From JAEMQF01 sp963850525 (GTDB taxonomy: Bacteria; Pseudomonadota; Gammaproteobacteria; Burkholderiales; Burkholderiaceae_C): a stretch of 64,000 nt of DNA. This document shows positions 52,134 to 60,828 of the stretch, piece by piece. The notes beneath the pieces are model-generated. The model was not told where the DNA came from. It did no database searches and was given only the letters and a program-made list of their open reading frames with translations. The DNA is taken from positions 310,001-374,000 of the forward strand of contig CAWKLQ010000012.1 of the NCBI GenBank assembly GCA_963850525.1, read 5' to 3'. A program made the translations under genes and the position numbers. Position 1 is the first letter of the stretch. Each line of letters opens with the position of its first letter.

Positions 52134-54104
52134 ATGAGCGCGCTGCAAGACGCGGTGCGCGCCGCTTTCGCGCGCGATGGCGCCCTGGCGCGCGCCGATG
52201 CGCAACACCGCGAGCGCGATGTGCAATTGCAGATGGCGCTGGGCGTGTGCGAGGCGATCGAGTCGCGCAGCGCGCTTGTCGTCGAGGCCGGAACCGGCGT
52301 CGGCAAGACATTCGCCTATCTGGTGCCCTTGCTCCTGAGCGGTGCGCGCGCGCTGCTCAGCACCGCCACCAAGAGCCTGCAAGACCAGCTCTTCGTGCGT
52401 GACCTGCCGCGCCTGCGCGCCGCGTTGAACGTGCCCGTCAGCGTGGCCTTGCTCAAAGGGCGCGGCAACTACCTGTGCCTGCACCGCCTGGGCCAGGCGC
52501 GCCAGGGCGCACAACTGCAGGATCGCTGGGCGGTGCGGGCGCTCGCCAAGGTCGAGGCCTGGTCGCACCGCACCGCCACCGGCGACCTCGCCGAACTCGA
52601 GGGGCTGGACGAGCGCAGCAGCGTCATCCCGCTCGTCACCTCGACGCGCGAAAACTGCCTGGGCAGCGAATGCCCGCAGTTTCGCCAATGCCACGTCGTC
52701 AAGGCGCGGCGCGACGCGATGGCGGCGGACCTCGTCGTCGTCAACCATCATCTGTTCTTTGCCGACATGTTGCTGCGCGACACCGGTGTCGCTGAACTGT
52801 TGCCGAGCGTCGAGTTGGCGGTTTTCGACGAAGCGCACCAACTCGCCGAGGCCGGGGTGAACTTCCTCGGAACGCTGCTCGCCAGCGGGGCATTGCTCGA
52901 CTTCGCACGCGACGGCCTGGGCGCGGGCTTGCAGCAGGCGCGTGGCCTGCAGCCCTGGGCCGAAGTCTTCGGCCCGGTCGAGCGCGCCGCCCGCGAGTTG
53001 CGCCTGGCTGGCGCGGGCAGCCTGCGCGAAAGCCGCGGCAGCATCAAATTGCGCTGGGACGAGCGCTCGCAGAACGACGACTTCCAAGCCGCATTGCAGG
53101 CGACGGTGAACGCCACGCAAGCCGCCCAGGGCGCCTTGAACGCGGTGCTGGAAGCCGGGCCGGACTTTGCCCGCCTTGCCGAGCGTGCGACTGAGCTGAA
53201 GGCGCTGGCCGCGCAGTTCCTGGAGCCTGCGGCCGACGGCCGGGTGCGCTGGATCGACGTCACGACGCATCAGGTTCGGCTCGTCGAGTCGCCGCTCGAC
53301 ATCCGCGATGCCTTGCGCGAGCAGATGGACGCGTCGCGCAAGGCCTGGGTGTTCACTTCGGCCACCCTCGGCGACGACGATCGTCTGAGCTGGTTCACGG
53401 AATCGGCTGGCTTGGACGACGCGCGCATCCTGCGTCTGGGCAGCCCGTTCGACTACGCCGGCAACGCCCGGCTTTATGTGCCCACGAAGTTTCCCAAACC
53501 GAACCAGCCCGAACACTCGCAGGCCGTGGCGAGCCTGGCGGCGCGCTGCGCGCGCGCGGTGGGCGGGCGCACCTTTGTCTTGACGACGACGCTGCGTGCG
53601 CTGCGCTCGATCGGCGAATCCTTGCGCGAAGAGTTTGAGCGGGGCGGCGACGCCATCGAAGTGCTGATCCAGGGGCAGAGCCCGAAGCGCCAATTGATGC
53701 AGGACTTTCTCGCCAAGCCGCGCAGCGTGCTCGTGGGCTCGCAGAGTTTTTGGGAGGGCATCGACGTTCCCGGCGAGGCGCTGCTGTGCGTCCTCATCGA
53801 CAAGCTGCCGTTTCCGCCGCCGAACGACCCGCTCGTCGAGGCGCGCATCAAGCGTCTGGAGGCGGCGGGGCGCAATGCCTTTGCCGACTACTTCGTCGCC
53901 GAAGCGGCGGTGTCGCTCAAACAAGGCGCCGGGCGGCTGATCCGCAGCGAGACCGACTGCGGCCTGCTCGTCGTCTGCGACCCGCGACTTTCGGCGATGA
54001 ACTACGGCGCGCGGCTGCGTGCCGCGCTGCCGCCGATGACTGGTGTGGCCAGCGAGGAGATGGCGCTGGAGTGGCTCGCGAGTCTGGCCGTCACGGCGAG
54101 CTGA
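52134..54104 (+). CDS. DinG/YoaA-like ATP-dependent DNA helicase (XPD family)
   Basis: This 656-residue superfamily 2 helicase unwinds DNA 5' to 3'. It has Walker A EAGTGVGKTFAYL, the Fe-S cluster Cys residues (GRGNYLCLHRL, then ENCLGSECPQFRQC), the following VVVNHHLFFADML, the DEAH box VFDEAHQLAE, and helicase motif VI QGAGRLIRSETDCGLL. The four cysteines are intact. YoaA types work in replication-fork repair, and DinG resolves R-loops; which applies cannot be said. It converges on bamD. Confidence 0.92.
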   Translation: MSALQDAVRAAFARDGALARADAQHRERDVQLQMALGVCEAIESRSALVVEAGTGVGKTFAYLVPLLLSGARALLSTATKSLQDQLFVRDLPRLRAALNVPVSVALLKGRGNYLCLHRLGQARQGAQLQDRWAVRALAKVEAWSHRTATGDLAELEGLDERSSVIPLVTSTRENCLGSECPQFRQCHVVKARRDAMAADLVVVNHHLFFADMLLRDTGVAELLPSVELAVFDEAHQLAEAGVNFLGTLLASGALLDFARDGLGAGLQQARGLQPWAEVFGPVERAARELRLAGAGSLRESRGSIKLRWDERSQNDDFQAALQATVNATQAAQGALNAVLEAGPDFARLAERATELKALAAQFLEPAADGRVRWIDVTTHQVRLVESPLDIRDALREQMDASRKAWVFTSATLGDDDRLSWFTESAGLDDARILRLGSPFDYAGNARLYVPTKFPKPNQPEHSQAVASLAARCARAVGGRTFVLTTTLRALRSIGESLREEFERGGDAIEVLIQGQSPKRQLMQDFLAKPRSVLVGSQSFWEGIDVPGEALLCVLIDKLPFPPPNDPLVEARIKRLEAAGRNAFADYFVAEAAVSLKQGAGRLIRSETDCGLLVVCDPRLSAMNYGARLRAALPPMTGVASEEMALEWLASLAVTAS

Positions 54105-54151
54105 TCGCCGCGCCGCCGGCTCACGCGGCGATCAGCCCGCCCGCAAGCCGG

Positions 54152-54973
54152 CTACCAGAGCCGCCACCACGAGCGCGCTTCTTCGACAGGTGGGGCCACC
54201 GTCGAATCCGGGAAATTCTTGCGCAGCACGCGCTCGGCGTCGTCGCGCAGTTCGGTCAAGCCGAGCCTGGCGTAGCTCTGCACGATCAGCCCCAACGCCT
54301 CTTCCACCGCGGGCGATTGCTGGAACTCGCGCACCGCCTGCTGCGCCCGATTCGCTGCCGCAAGGTAGGCGCCGCGCCGGTAGTAGTAACGCGCGACGTG
54401 GACTTCGTAGGCCGCGAGCGAGTTGACGATGAAGATCATGCGTGCACGCGCGTCCGCAGCGTAGTTCGACTGCGGAAACTGCTCGGCGAGCTGTTTGAAC
54501 GACTGGTAAGAATCGCGCGACGCCTGCTGGTCGCGCTCGGAAAGGTTCTGCCCCGACAGGTTGCCGAAGATGCCCAGGTTGTCGTTGAAGTGGACCAGGC
54601 CCTGCAAGTACAACGCGTAGTCCAGCGCCGGGCTCGTGGGGTGCAGCTTGATGAAGCGCTCCAGCGCCGCCAGCGCCTGCGCCTTCTCGCCGCTCTTGTG
54701 CAGCACGTAAGCGCGCTCGAGTTGGGCTTGTTGGGCGAGAATGGTGCCCGCGGCGCGGCCCTCCAGGCGCTCGTAAAGTTTCGCTGCCCTCTCGTACGCG
54801 CCGTTGTCGGCCTCTTGCTTGGCCTCGGCGTAGAGCTTTTCGAGGTTCCAGCCGGCGGTCTCATCCTTGGGCGTCGAGCCGCAGCCCGCCACCCCCGCCA
54901 GCACGATGCACGCCACCATGACCGCGCCGACCCGCTCACGTAGACCGTTCGTATCCAAGCGTGGCGATGGCAT
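54152..54973 (-). CDS. bamD: Outer membrane assembly lipoprotein BamD
   Basis: BamD is the essential TPR lipoprotein of the BAM complex that inserts outer-membrane beta-barrel proteins. The 273-residue product (ATG at 54973) has a lipoprotein signal ending VAGC, with lipidated Cys31. Five TPR-like helical pairs follow, including EKLYAEAKQEADNGAYERAA and a conserved NSLAAYEVHVARYYYRRGAYLAAANRA stretch. The frame stays open far upstream through rluD antisense, but that part is a shadow. It is divergent from rluD with 54 bases between, a conserved betaproteobacterial arrangement. Confidence 0.94.
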   Translation of the reverse strand: MPSPRLDTNGLRERVGAVMVACIVLAGVAGCGSTPKDETAGWNLEKLYAEAKQEADNGAYERAAKLYERLEGRAAGTILAQQAQLERAYVLHKSGEKAQALAALERFIKLHPTSPALDYALYLQGLVHFNDNLGIFGNLSGQNLSERDQQASRDSYQSFKQLAEQFPQSNYAADARARMIFIVNSLAAYEVHVARYYYRRGAYLAAANRAQQAVREFQQSPAVEEALGLIVQSYARLGLTELRDDAERVLRKNFPDSTVAPPVEEARSWWRLW

Positions 54974-55027
54974 CGAGGCAGACCTCAGTAGTCGGGAAAA
55001 TCGAGGCGCGATTATAGGGAGCGGCGA

Positions 55028-56017
55028 TTGAACCAGCCGCAGAGCCCGCTCGACGTCGACGCGACCGCCGAGCCCGGCGAAGGGCTGGCGCTTGACGAGC
55101 CCGAACTGCGCAAGGCGCAGGTTCCCGACGCGCTTCATGGTCAACGCCTGGACAAGGCGCTCGTGCATTTCGCCCCTGAGTTTTCGCGCAATCATCTGCA
55201 GAACTTGATCGAGGCGGGGCATGTGCGCGTGGGCGGACAGGTGCGCAACAGCTCGTCGAGCAAAGTCGCTGCGGGGCAAGTCGTCGACATTGAACTCGTC
55301 GCCACCGCCGAGTCGCAGGCGTTTCGCGCCGAGGCGCTGCCGCTGTCCATCGTTTTCGAAGATGCGCACGTGATCGTTCTCGACAAGCGCGCCGGCTGGG
55401 TGGTGCACCCTGCGGCGGGCAACTGGTCGGGAACGCTGCTCAACGCCTTGCTCGCGCACCATGCGGGCGCGGCGAGCCTGCCGCGCGCCGGCATCGTGCA
55501 CCGCTTGGACAAGGACACGTCGGGCCTGATGGTCGTCGCCAAGACGCTGCTCGCGTTCATGGCGCTGGTGCGGCGCATCGCGGCGCGCGAGGTGCACCGC
55601 GAATATCGTGCCATCGTGCACGGCGAAGTGCCGGCAGCGCCGTTCAGCATTGACGCGCCCATCGGGCGTGATCCGCGAACCCGTGTGCGCATGGCGGTGG
55701 TGGCCAGCGGCAAGCCAGCGCGCACCGATGTCGAGCGCCTCGCGTGCAGCGGCCGGCACAGTGCGCTGAAGTGCACGCTGCACACCGGGCGCACGCATCA
55801 GATCCGGGTGCACCTCGCGTCGCGCGGGCACGCTCTGGTGGGCGACGCGCTGTACGGCGGCGCGCCGGCGCTGGGCATGGAGCGCCAGGCTTTGCACGCC
55901 GCCAGGCTCGGATTCGAGCATCCCGTCACCGGCAAGACGCTCGCCTTCGAGGCGCCGCCGCCGCGCGACTTTGCGCACGCGTGGGCGCTGCTCGTCGACC
56001 CGTCCGCGCCGCCTTGA
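55028..56017 (+). CDS. rluD: 23S rRNA pseudouridine synthase RluD (1911/1915/1917)
   Basis: RluD makes pseudouridines in helix 69 of 23S rRNA. The 329-residue protein has an N-terminal S4 domain (GQRLDKALVHFAPEFSRNHLQNLI) and the RluA-type catalytic domain with the Asp-bearing HRLDKDTSGLMVVAKT. HTGRTHQIRVHLAS and VGDALYGG follow. The start is a TTG at 55028. A TATAGG at 55014-55019 may be the -10 box, leaving almost no leader. Confidence 0.93.
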   Translation: MNQPQSPLDVDATAEPGEGLALDEPELRKAQVPDALHGQRLDKALVHFAPEFSRNHLQNLIEAGHVRVGGQVRNSSSSKVAAGQVVDIELVATAESQAFRAEALPLSIVFEDAHVIVLDKRAGWVVHPAAGNWSGTLLNALLAHHAGAASLPRAGIVHRLDKDTSGLMVVAKTLLAFMALVRRIAAREVHREYRAIVHGEVPAAPFSIDAPIGRDPRTRVRMAVVASGKPARTDVERLACSGRHSALKCTLHTGRTHQIRVHLASRGHALVGDALYGGAPALGMERQALHAARLGFEHPVTGKTLAFEAPPPRDFAHAWALLVDPSAPP

Positions 56018-56039
56018 ACGCGTCGCCGGCACGCATGAG

Positions 56040-56300
56040 TACAATGCCCGCAGCCCCGCCAGCGCAAGGCCCCGGGAGTTCGGCAGTGCCGACCCGGGCC
56101 GCAGTCTGTTCCCGCACGCGAGTGCGGCGCCTGCGGCAAGTGCATGTTGCGCCGGCCGGGGAGCCATGGGGCCATGGGCCACGAGAGGCGTCACCCGCCG
56201 GCCACTGTGTGATTTAGCACCTCCTGATCCGTCCGGTAATGCGCCTGGACGGACCCCGAGCACTCGCCCCGCAACGCTGCGGGGCCATTCGGCGCAAGGA
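56040..56300 (+). ncRNA. GC-rich structured leader upstream of scpB (candidate cis-RNA or sRNA)
   Basis: The 295-base gap between rluD and scpB begins with TACAAT at 56040-56045, a possible -10 box. It contains five good helices in order: a long hairpin at 56068-56100; CCGCAC/GTGCGG closed by a GCGA tetraloop at 56112-56127; GGCCGG at 56154-56159 pairing with CCGGCC at 56198-56203; TCCGTCC/GGACGGA at 56228-56253; and GCCCCGCA/TGCGGGGC at 56266-56285. The scpB ribosome site AAGGA at 56296-56300 follows. I do not recognise any known RNA family. Absence of a T-run argues against a simple terminator. Confidence 0.4.
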
Positions 56301-56312
56301 TTTTGATCGTCC

Positions 56313-57014
56313 ATGAATACACAAGCTGCAAAGCGCGTCCTCGAGACGGCGCTTTTGTGCGCAGACCGGCCCTTGACCCTGGCTGAAATGGGTGCCCTGT
56401 TTGCCGGCGAGCTTGGACCCGACAGCCTGCGCATGCTGCTCGACGAACTGCGTACCGACTGGGCCGAGCGCGGCCTCGAGGTCGTGACGCTGGCCAGCGG
56501 CTGGCGCATGCAAAGCCGCCCGGCGCTGCGCGAGTACCTGGACCGCCTGAACCCGGAAAAGCCGCCGAAATATTCGCGCGCCGTGCTCGAGACGTTGGCC
56601 ATCATTGCATATCGCCAGCCGGTGACGCGCGGCGACATCGAAGACATTCGCGGCGTCACGGTGGCGAGCCAAATCGTCAAGCAGCTCGAAGACCGGGGTT
56701 GGGTCGAAGCGATCGGCTTTCGCGAAGCGCCGGGCCGCCCGGCGCTGCTCGCGACGACCCAGGCTTTTCTCGACGACCTGGGCCTGTCCAGCCTGAAGGA
56801 CCTGCCCTTGTTGCACGGCACCGGGCAGGCCACGCCGCCCGCGGAACACGCCGATGCCCAGGCGTCGCTGCTCGACCCGCAAGGGAGCCTGGCGCTCGAC
56901 GTTGCCGGCGCCGCGTTAGACCTTTTGCACCCCGCAATCAACGACGCGGCTTACAGCGTCGACTCCCTCCCCCCGCCCGCCACCGCAGCCGCCCCCATGG
57001 GACCCTCAGCATGA
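56313..57014 (+). CDS. scpB: SMC-Scp complex subunit ScpB
   Basis: ScpB is the kleisin-binding winged-helix partner of the condensin-like SMC-ScpAB complex used in chromosome segregation. The 233-residue protein has two winged-helix domains: one at residues about 5-75 and one around YSRAVLETLAIIAYRQPVTRGDIEDIRGV to LEDRGWVEAIGFREAPGRPALLATT. A Pro/Ala-rich tail of about 60 residues follows. scpA is not adjacent in this window. It is coupled to rluB by an ATGA overlap. Confidence 0.93.
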   Translation: MNTQAAKRVLETALLCADRPLTLAEMGALFAGELGPDSLRMLLDELRTDWAERGLEVVTLASGWRMQSRPALREYLDRLNPEKPPKYSRAVLETLAIIAYRQPVTRGDIEDIRGVTVASQIVKQLEDRGWVEAIGFREAPGRPALLATTQAFLDDLGLSSLKDLPLLHGTGQATPPAEHADAQASLLDPQGSLALDVAGAALDLLHPAINDAAYSVDSLPPPATAAAPMGPSA

Positions 57015-59050
57015 ATGATGAGAACTCGAACTCGCCGCCCGACGACGCGGTCACGCCCAAGCCCGCGCGGGCGCGCCGTGTAGCCGCCGTCAAGGCTGAA
57101 GTCTCGCTGGCGTCCGCCCCCGATGCCGGAGCCGCGCACACGGCCGACGCCGAGAGCCCTGCAGCGCCAGTCGCGCCGCGGCGCCGACGCAAGATCGAAG
57201 TGACGCCGCCCGACGCTGCCCCGGACAGCGCCGCGCCCGACGCGCCGCATGTCGAGTTTGGCGGCGCCATCGAGCAGCGTGCGATTGCCGCCGTGCCCGA
57301 ATCGCCCCATGTCGCGTCGGAGATCCCGCAGGGTCCGGGCGCCGCGCAGGCGAACGGCACGGGCGAAGTCGCCGCGTCGCCGGGCGGTCCGCCGCGCGAC
57401 GACGACGACAGTCCGCGCGGACGGCGCCGCAACCGGCGCGACCGCAAGCGGCGCGACCGTGGTGACGCGGCGGGCGAGGCAAGCCCTGACGGCACGCAAG
57501 GCCCCGACGGCGACGCAGCGCCGCGAATTCAGGCGGCAGTCGCCCAGGCCGGTGAACTGTTCGCGCAAGTCTTGTCCGGTGCATTCGACACCGACGGGAC
57601 GCCCACCGACGCTGCGCCTGAACCCGCCGACGAACTGCCGCTCGCCGATGCGGACGCGGCAGCGCCCGCCGAGGCTGAAGCGCACAAGCGCATTCTTGCT
57701 GCCGAGCCTGAAGCGCCGAAGTTGCACAAGGTGTTGGCGCAGGCCGGCGTGGGCTCGCGGCGCGACATGGAAGACATGATTCTGGACGGGCGCATCACGG
57801 TGAACGGCGAACCCGCGCACGTGGGCCAGCGCATCGCCGCGGGCGACCAGATCAAGGTCAACGGGAAAATCGTCAAGGTGCGCATCGTGCCGCCGCCGGC
57901 GCGCCTGATTGCGTATCACAAGCCGGTCGGTGAAATCGTCACGCACGACGACCCGCAGAACCGGCCCACCGTGTACCGGCGCTTGCCGCGCCTCGCGCAA
58001 GGCAAGTGGCAATCGGTGGGGCGGCTGGACATCAACACCGAAGGGTTGTTGCTGTTCACCAACTCGGGCGAGCTGGCGCATCAGTTGATGCACCCGCGCT
58101 TCGGCGTCGAACGCGAATACGCGGTGCGTGTGCTCGGCACGCTGGAGCCCGAGGCGAAGGCACGCCTGCTCGCCGGCGTGGAAGTCGAGGGCCAGTTGGC
58201 CAACTTCCGCTCCATCGAAGACGGCGGTGGCGAGGGCGTGAACCGGTGGTACCGCGTCGTCATCGCCGAAGGGCGGAATCGCGAAGTGCGCAAACTCTTC
58301 GACACGGTCGGGCTGACGGTGAACCGACTGATCCGGATTCGCTACGGCAGCGTCGTGCTGCCGCACGGCCTGAAGCGCGGCGTGTGGGTGGATCTGGACG
58401 AGAACGAAATGCGCGCGGTGCGCCGGCTTGCCGGCGGCGACCGCCCGGTGCGTCAGGACTCGGGCACCGGCCGGGGCCCGGAGCGCGGGCCTGAGCGTGG
58501 CCCGGAGCGTGGACAGGAGCGCGGCGGCCACCCGGCGCGCCCCCGCAACGACCGCGGCGGTGGCCACGCTGATCGGCAGCGTGATCCGCAACGCGATCCG
58601 CAGCGTGATCCGCAACGTGACCCCCAACGCGACCCCCAACGCGGTCGGCCCATGCCCCACCCGGCGCAGCAGTTTCAGCCCGAGCGCGAAGCGTCATTCG
58701 AGCGCGGGCCCGAGACGGATTCCGACACCGACCACGACTTCGACCCGCGCAACATCCCGAACCCGCTGGAACAGACCTTCGACAAGCGCTTCGTGCAAAA
58801 CCCGCGCAGCCCGGCGGGCGGGCGCGGCTTCGGCCGCGGCGGCGGCGGCTTCGGCGCCGGAGGCAGTGCCCCGCCACCGGCAAGCCCGCGGCGCGGCTCG
58901 GGGCCGAAAGAGCCCGATCCGCTGCAAACCTCGGTCGGCTACATCGGCGCCGATGCGTTTCACCGCAAATCCAAGGGCGGGCCGCGCGGCGGTGGCGGCG
59001 GCGGTGGTGGTGGTTTCGGCGGAGGCGGCGGAGGACGCCGCGGCCGCTGA
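57011..59050 (+). CDS. rluB: 23S rRNA pseudouridine synthase RluB-like, with long low-complexity arms
   Basis: This enzyme of the RsuA/RluB group makes pseudouridine 2605 in 23S rRNA. The 679-residue protein is about twice the usual length. Residues 1-235 are an Ala/Pro/Asp-rich arm with a basic RGRRRNRRDRKRRDRG patch. An S4 domain (KLHKVLAQAGVGSRRDMEDMI) and the catalytic domain (GRLDINTEGLLLFTNSG, with its Asp) occupy about 238-475. The C-terminal 200 residues carry GPER and DPQR repeats and RGG/poly-Gly tracts like those of RNA-binding proteins. ATG at 57011 overlaps the scpB stop. Confidence 0.9.
   Translation: MNDENSNSPPDDAVTPKPARARRVAAVKAEVSLASAPDAGAAHTADAESPAAPVAPRRRRKIEVTPPDAAPDSAAPDAPHVEFGGAIEQRAIAAVPESPHVASEIPQGPGAAQANGTGEVAASPGGPPRDDDDSPRGRRRNRRDRKRRDRGDAAGEASPDGTQGPDGDAAPRIQAAVAQAGELFAQVLSGAFDTDGTPTDAAPEPADELPLADADAAAPAEAEAHKRILAAEPEAPKLHKVLAQAGVGSRRDMEDMILDGRITVNGEPAHVGQRIAAGDQIKVNGKIVKVRIVPPPARLIAYHKPVGEIVTHDDPQNRPTVYRRLPRLAQGKWQSVGRLDINTEGLLLFTNSGELAHQLMHPRFGVEREYAVRVLGTLEPEAKARLLAGVEVEGQLANFRSIEDGGGEGVNRWYRVVIAEGRNREVRKLFDTVGLTVNRLIRIRYGSVVLPHGLKRGVWVDLDENEMRAVRRLAGGDRPVRQDSGTGRGPERGPERGPERGQERGGHPARPRNDRGGGHADRQRDPQRDPQRDPQRDPQRDPQRGRPMPHPAQQFQPEREASFERGPETDSDTDHDFDPRNIPNPLEQTFDKRFVQNPRSPAGGRGFGRGGGGFGAGGSAPPPASPRRGSGPKEPDPLQTSVGYIGADAFHRKSKGGPRGGGGGGGGGFGGGGGGRRGR
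58475..58522 (+). repeat. Four 12-bp tandem repeats coding GPER units in rluB
   Basis: Four in-frame 12-base units encode Gly-Pro-Glu-Arg three times and Gly-Gln-Glu-Arg once, from residue 489. Codons differ at third positions (CGC/CGT, CCG/CCT), so the repeat is old or under protein-level selection. Confidence 0.85.
58571..58642 (+). repeat. Six 12-bp tandem repeats coding DPQR units in rluB
   Basis: Six in-frame 12-base units encode Asp-Arg-Gln-Arg once, then Asp-Pro-Gln-Arg five times. Third-position changes separate units (GAT/GAC, CAA/CAG). Copy number may vary between strains, and slippage here would leave the frame intact. Confidence 0.88.
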
Positions 59051-59138
59051 ACTCGCTGTTCGCGCGGCGTGGCCTGCCGGGCCGCGCCGCTAAACTCGGC
59101 ACCTTTGCCTACCCACTGTCAGTTCAGGAGAAAACCTT

Positions 59139-59564
59139 ATGAGTCTCGAGCGCACGCTGTCGATCATCAAACCCGACGCGGTTGCCAAAAACGTCATCGG
59201 CCAGATTTACGCGCGCTTTGAAGGTGCGGGCTTGAAAATCGCCGCGGCGCAGATGATCCACTTGTCGCGCGAACAAGCGCAAGCCTTTTATGCGGTGCAC
59301 AAGGCGCGTCCGTTCTTCAAGGACCTGGTGGAATTCATGATCTCGGGCCCTGTCATGATTCAGGTGCTCGAAGGCGACAACGCGATTGCGAAGAATCGCG
59401 ACCTGATGGGCGCGACGGATCCGAAGAAGGCCGCCAAGGGAACGATACGTGCCGACTTTGCCGACAGCATCGACGCGAATTCGGTGCACGGTTCGGACGC
59501 GCCGGAGACGGCAGCGCAAGAGATCGGATTCTTCTTCCCCGCGATGAGCGTCTACGCGCGCTGA
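59139..59564 (+). CDS. ndk: Nucleoside diphosphate kinase
   Basis: Ndk transfers the gamma-phosphate between nucleoside triphosphates and diphosphates through a phosphohistidine. The 141-residue protein starts MSLERTLSIIKPDAVAKNVIG and has the active-site His117 in NSVHGSDAPETA. The site AGGAG at 59126-59130 precedes ATG 59139. A TAAACT at 59091-59096 may be its -10 box. rlmN follows after four bases. Confidence 0.98.
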   Translation: MSLERTLSIIKPDAVAKNVIGQIYARFEGAGLKIAAAQMIHLSREQAQAFYAVHKARPFFKDLVEFMISGPVMIQVLEGDNAIAKNRDLMGATDPKKAAKGTIRADFADSIDANSVHGSDAPETAAQEIGFFFPAMSVYAR

Positions 59565-59568
59565 ACGC

Positions 59569-60828
59569 ATGTTGCCTGCCCCGGCCGTGAACCCACTCAC
59601 CCCGAGCGCCGCGTTAGACGCAGCGCCCGGGGCGGTGAACCTGCTCGGGTTGGATCGGCCGAGCCTGGCTGCGTATTGCGCGCTGCTCGGCGAAAAGCCG
59701 TTTCGGGCGACCCAGTTGTTTCGCTGGATGCACCGTCAGGGAGTCGCCGACTTTGCGGCGATGTCGGACCTGGCGAAGTCGCTGCGCGAGGCCTTGCCGG
59801 GTCGCGCCCGAGTCGCGGCGCTGCCGGTGCTGAGCGAACAGCTCGCCACCGACGGCTGCGTCAAGTGGCTGTTCGACGTGGGCGCGGGCGACGCGGTGGA
59901 GAGCGTCTTCATTCCCGAGGCCGATCGCGGCACGCTGTGCATCTCGTCGCAAGCCGGCTGTGCCGTGGGCTGCCGTTTTTGCGCGACCGGCCACCAGGGC
60001 TTCAGCCGGAATCTGAGCAGCGCCGAAATCGTCGCCCAGCTCTGGTTTGCGGAACATCAATTGCGCCAACGCCTGGGCGAGGCGGCGGGTGACCGAGTCA
60101 TCAGCAACGTGGTGATGATGGGCATGGGCGAGCCGCTGCAAAACTACGCGGCGCTGATCCCCGCCCTGCGCATCATGCTCGACGATCATGGCTACGGCAT
60201 CTCACGCCGGCGCCTGACGGTGTCGACCTCGGGCGTCGTTCCCATGATCGACCGCTTGCGCGACGATTGCCCGGTGGCCCTGGCCGTGTCGCTGCACGCG
60301 CCCGACGACCTGCTGCGCAGTGAACTCGTTCCCCTGAACCGCAAGTACGGAATCGACGAGTTGTTCGCGGCGTGCCGGCGCTACCTCGAGCGTGCGCCGC
60401 GCGACTTCATCACCTTGGAGTATTGCCTGCTCGACGGCGTGAACGACGCGCCGGAACAAGCGCAACAACTCGTCGAATTGATCGGTCCGCAGGGCTCTCA
60501 GGCAGTCCCTGGCCGCGGCCTGTCGGCCAAGGTGAATCTGATTCCTTTCAATCCTTTCGCCCAGTCGGGAATGAAGCGCTCGCCTCCCGAGCGTGTGCAG
60601 GCTTTTGCAGCCGTGTTGCTGAACGCCGGGCTGGTCGCCACCGTGCGCAAGACGCGCGGCGACGACATTGCTGCGGCGTGCGGGCAACTCGCAGGCGAAG
60701 TGCAAGACCGCACGCACATCCGGGAGCGTTTGCTGCAGGCGCCGCTGCGCTGGCAAGCCCGGCCCGAACCGGGGCCGGGTCGCACTGCGCCAAGTGCCGT
60801 GGATCCGTCGCGAGGCCGCGCCGCATGA
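59569..60828 (+). CDS. rlmN: Dual-specificity 23S rRNA/tRNA adenine C2-methyltransferase
   Basis: RlmN is a radical SAM enzyme that methylates A2503 of 23S rRNA and A37 of some tRNAs. The 419-residue protein binds its 4Fe-4S cluster through Cys131, Cys135 and Cys138 (GCAVGCRFCATGHQGF). The GGEP-like motif MMGMGEPLQNY is present, and a conserved Cys of the TVRKTRGDDIAAACGQL segment is the methyl-carrier partner. It is longer than usual by a C-terminal Arg/Pro tail. It is coupled to pilF by ATGA overlap. Confidence 0.96.
   Translation: MLPAPAVNPLTPSAALDAAPGAVNLLGLDRPSLAAYCALLGEKPFRATQLFRWMHRQGVADFAAMSDLAKSLREALPGRARVAALPVLSEQLATDGCVKWLFDVGAGDAVESVFIPEADRGTLCISSQAGCAVGCRFCATGHQGFSRNLSSAEIVAQLWFAEHQLRQRLGEAAGDRVISNVVMMGMGEPLQNYAALIPALRIMLDDHGYGISRRRLTVSTSGVVPMIDRLRDDCPVALAVSLHAPDDLLRSELVPLNRKYGIDELFAACRRYLERAPRDFITLEYCLLDGVNDAPEQAQQLVELIGPQGSQAVPGRGLSAKVNLIPFNPFAQSGMKRSPPERVQAFAAVLLNAGLVATVRKTRGDDIAAACGQLAGEVQDRTHIRERLLQAPLRWQARPEPGPGRTAPSAVDPSRGRAA

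Noticed and set aside
56192..56216. Cobalamin-riboswitch-like CCCGCC...CCACTGTG sequence
   Set aside because: The B12 box and the other conserved blocks are missing and the downstream gene is scpB.
54152..56941. A 929-codon open frame on the minus strand
   Set aside because: Only its last 273 codons are bamD. The upstream part lies antisense to rluD and scpB, has no homology I recognise, and is the long shadow frame expected at this GC content.
58475..58642. Short regular repeats resembling a CRISPR array
   Set aside because: Units are 12 bases, contiguous with no spacers, in frame and inside rluB.
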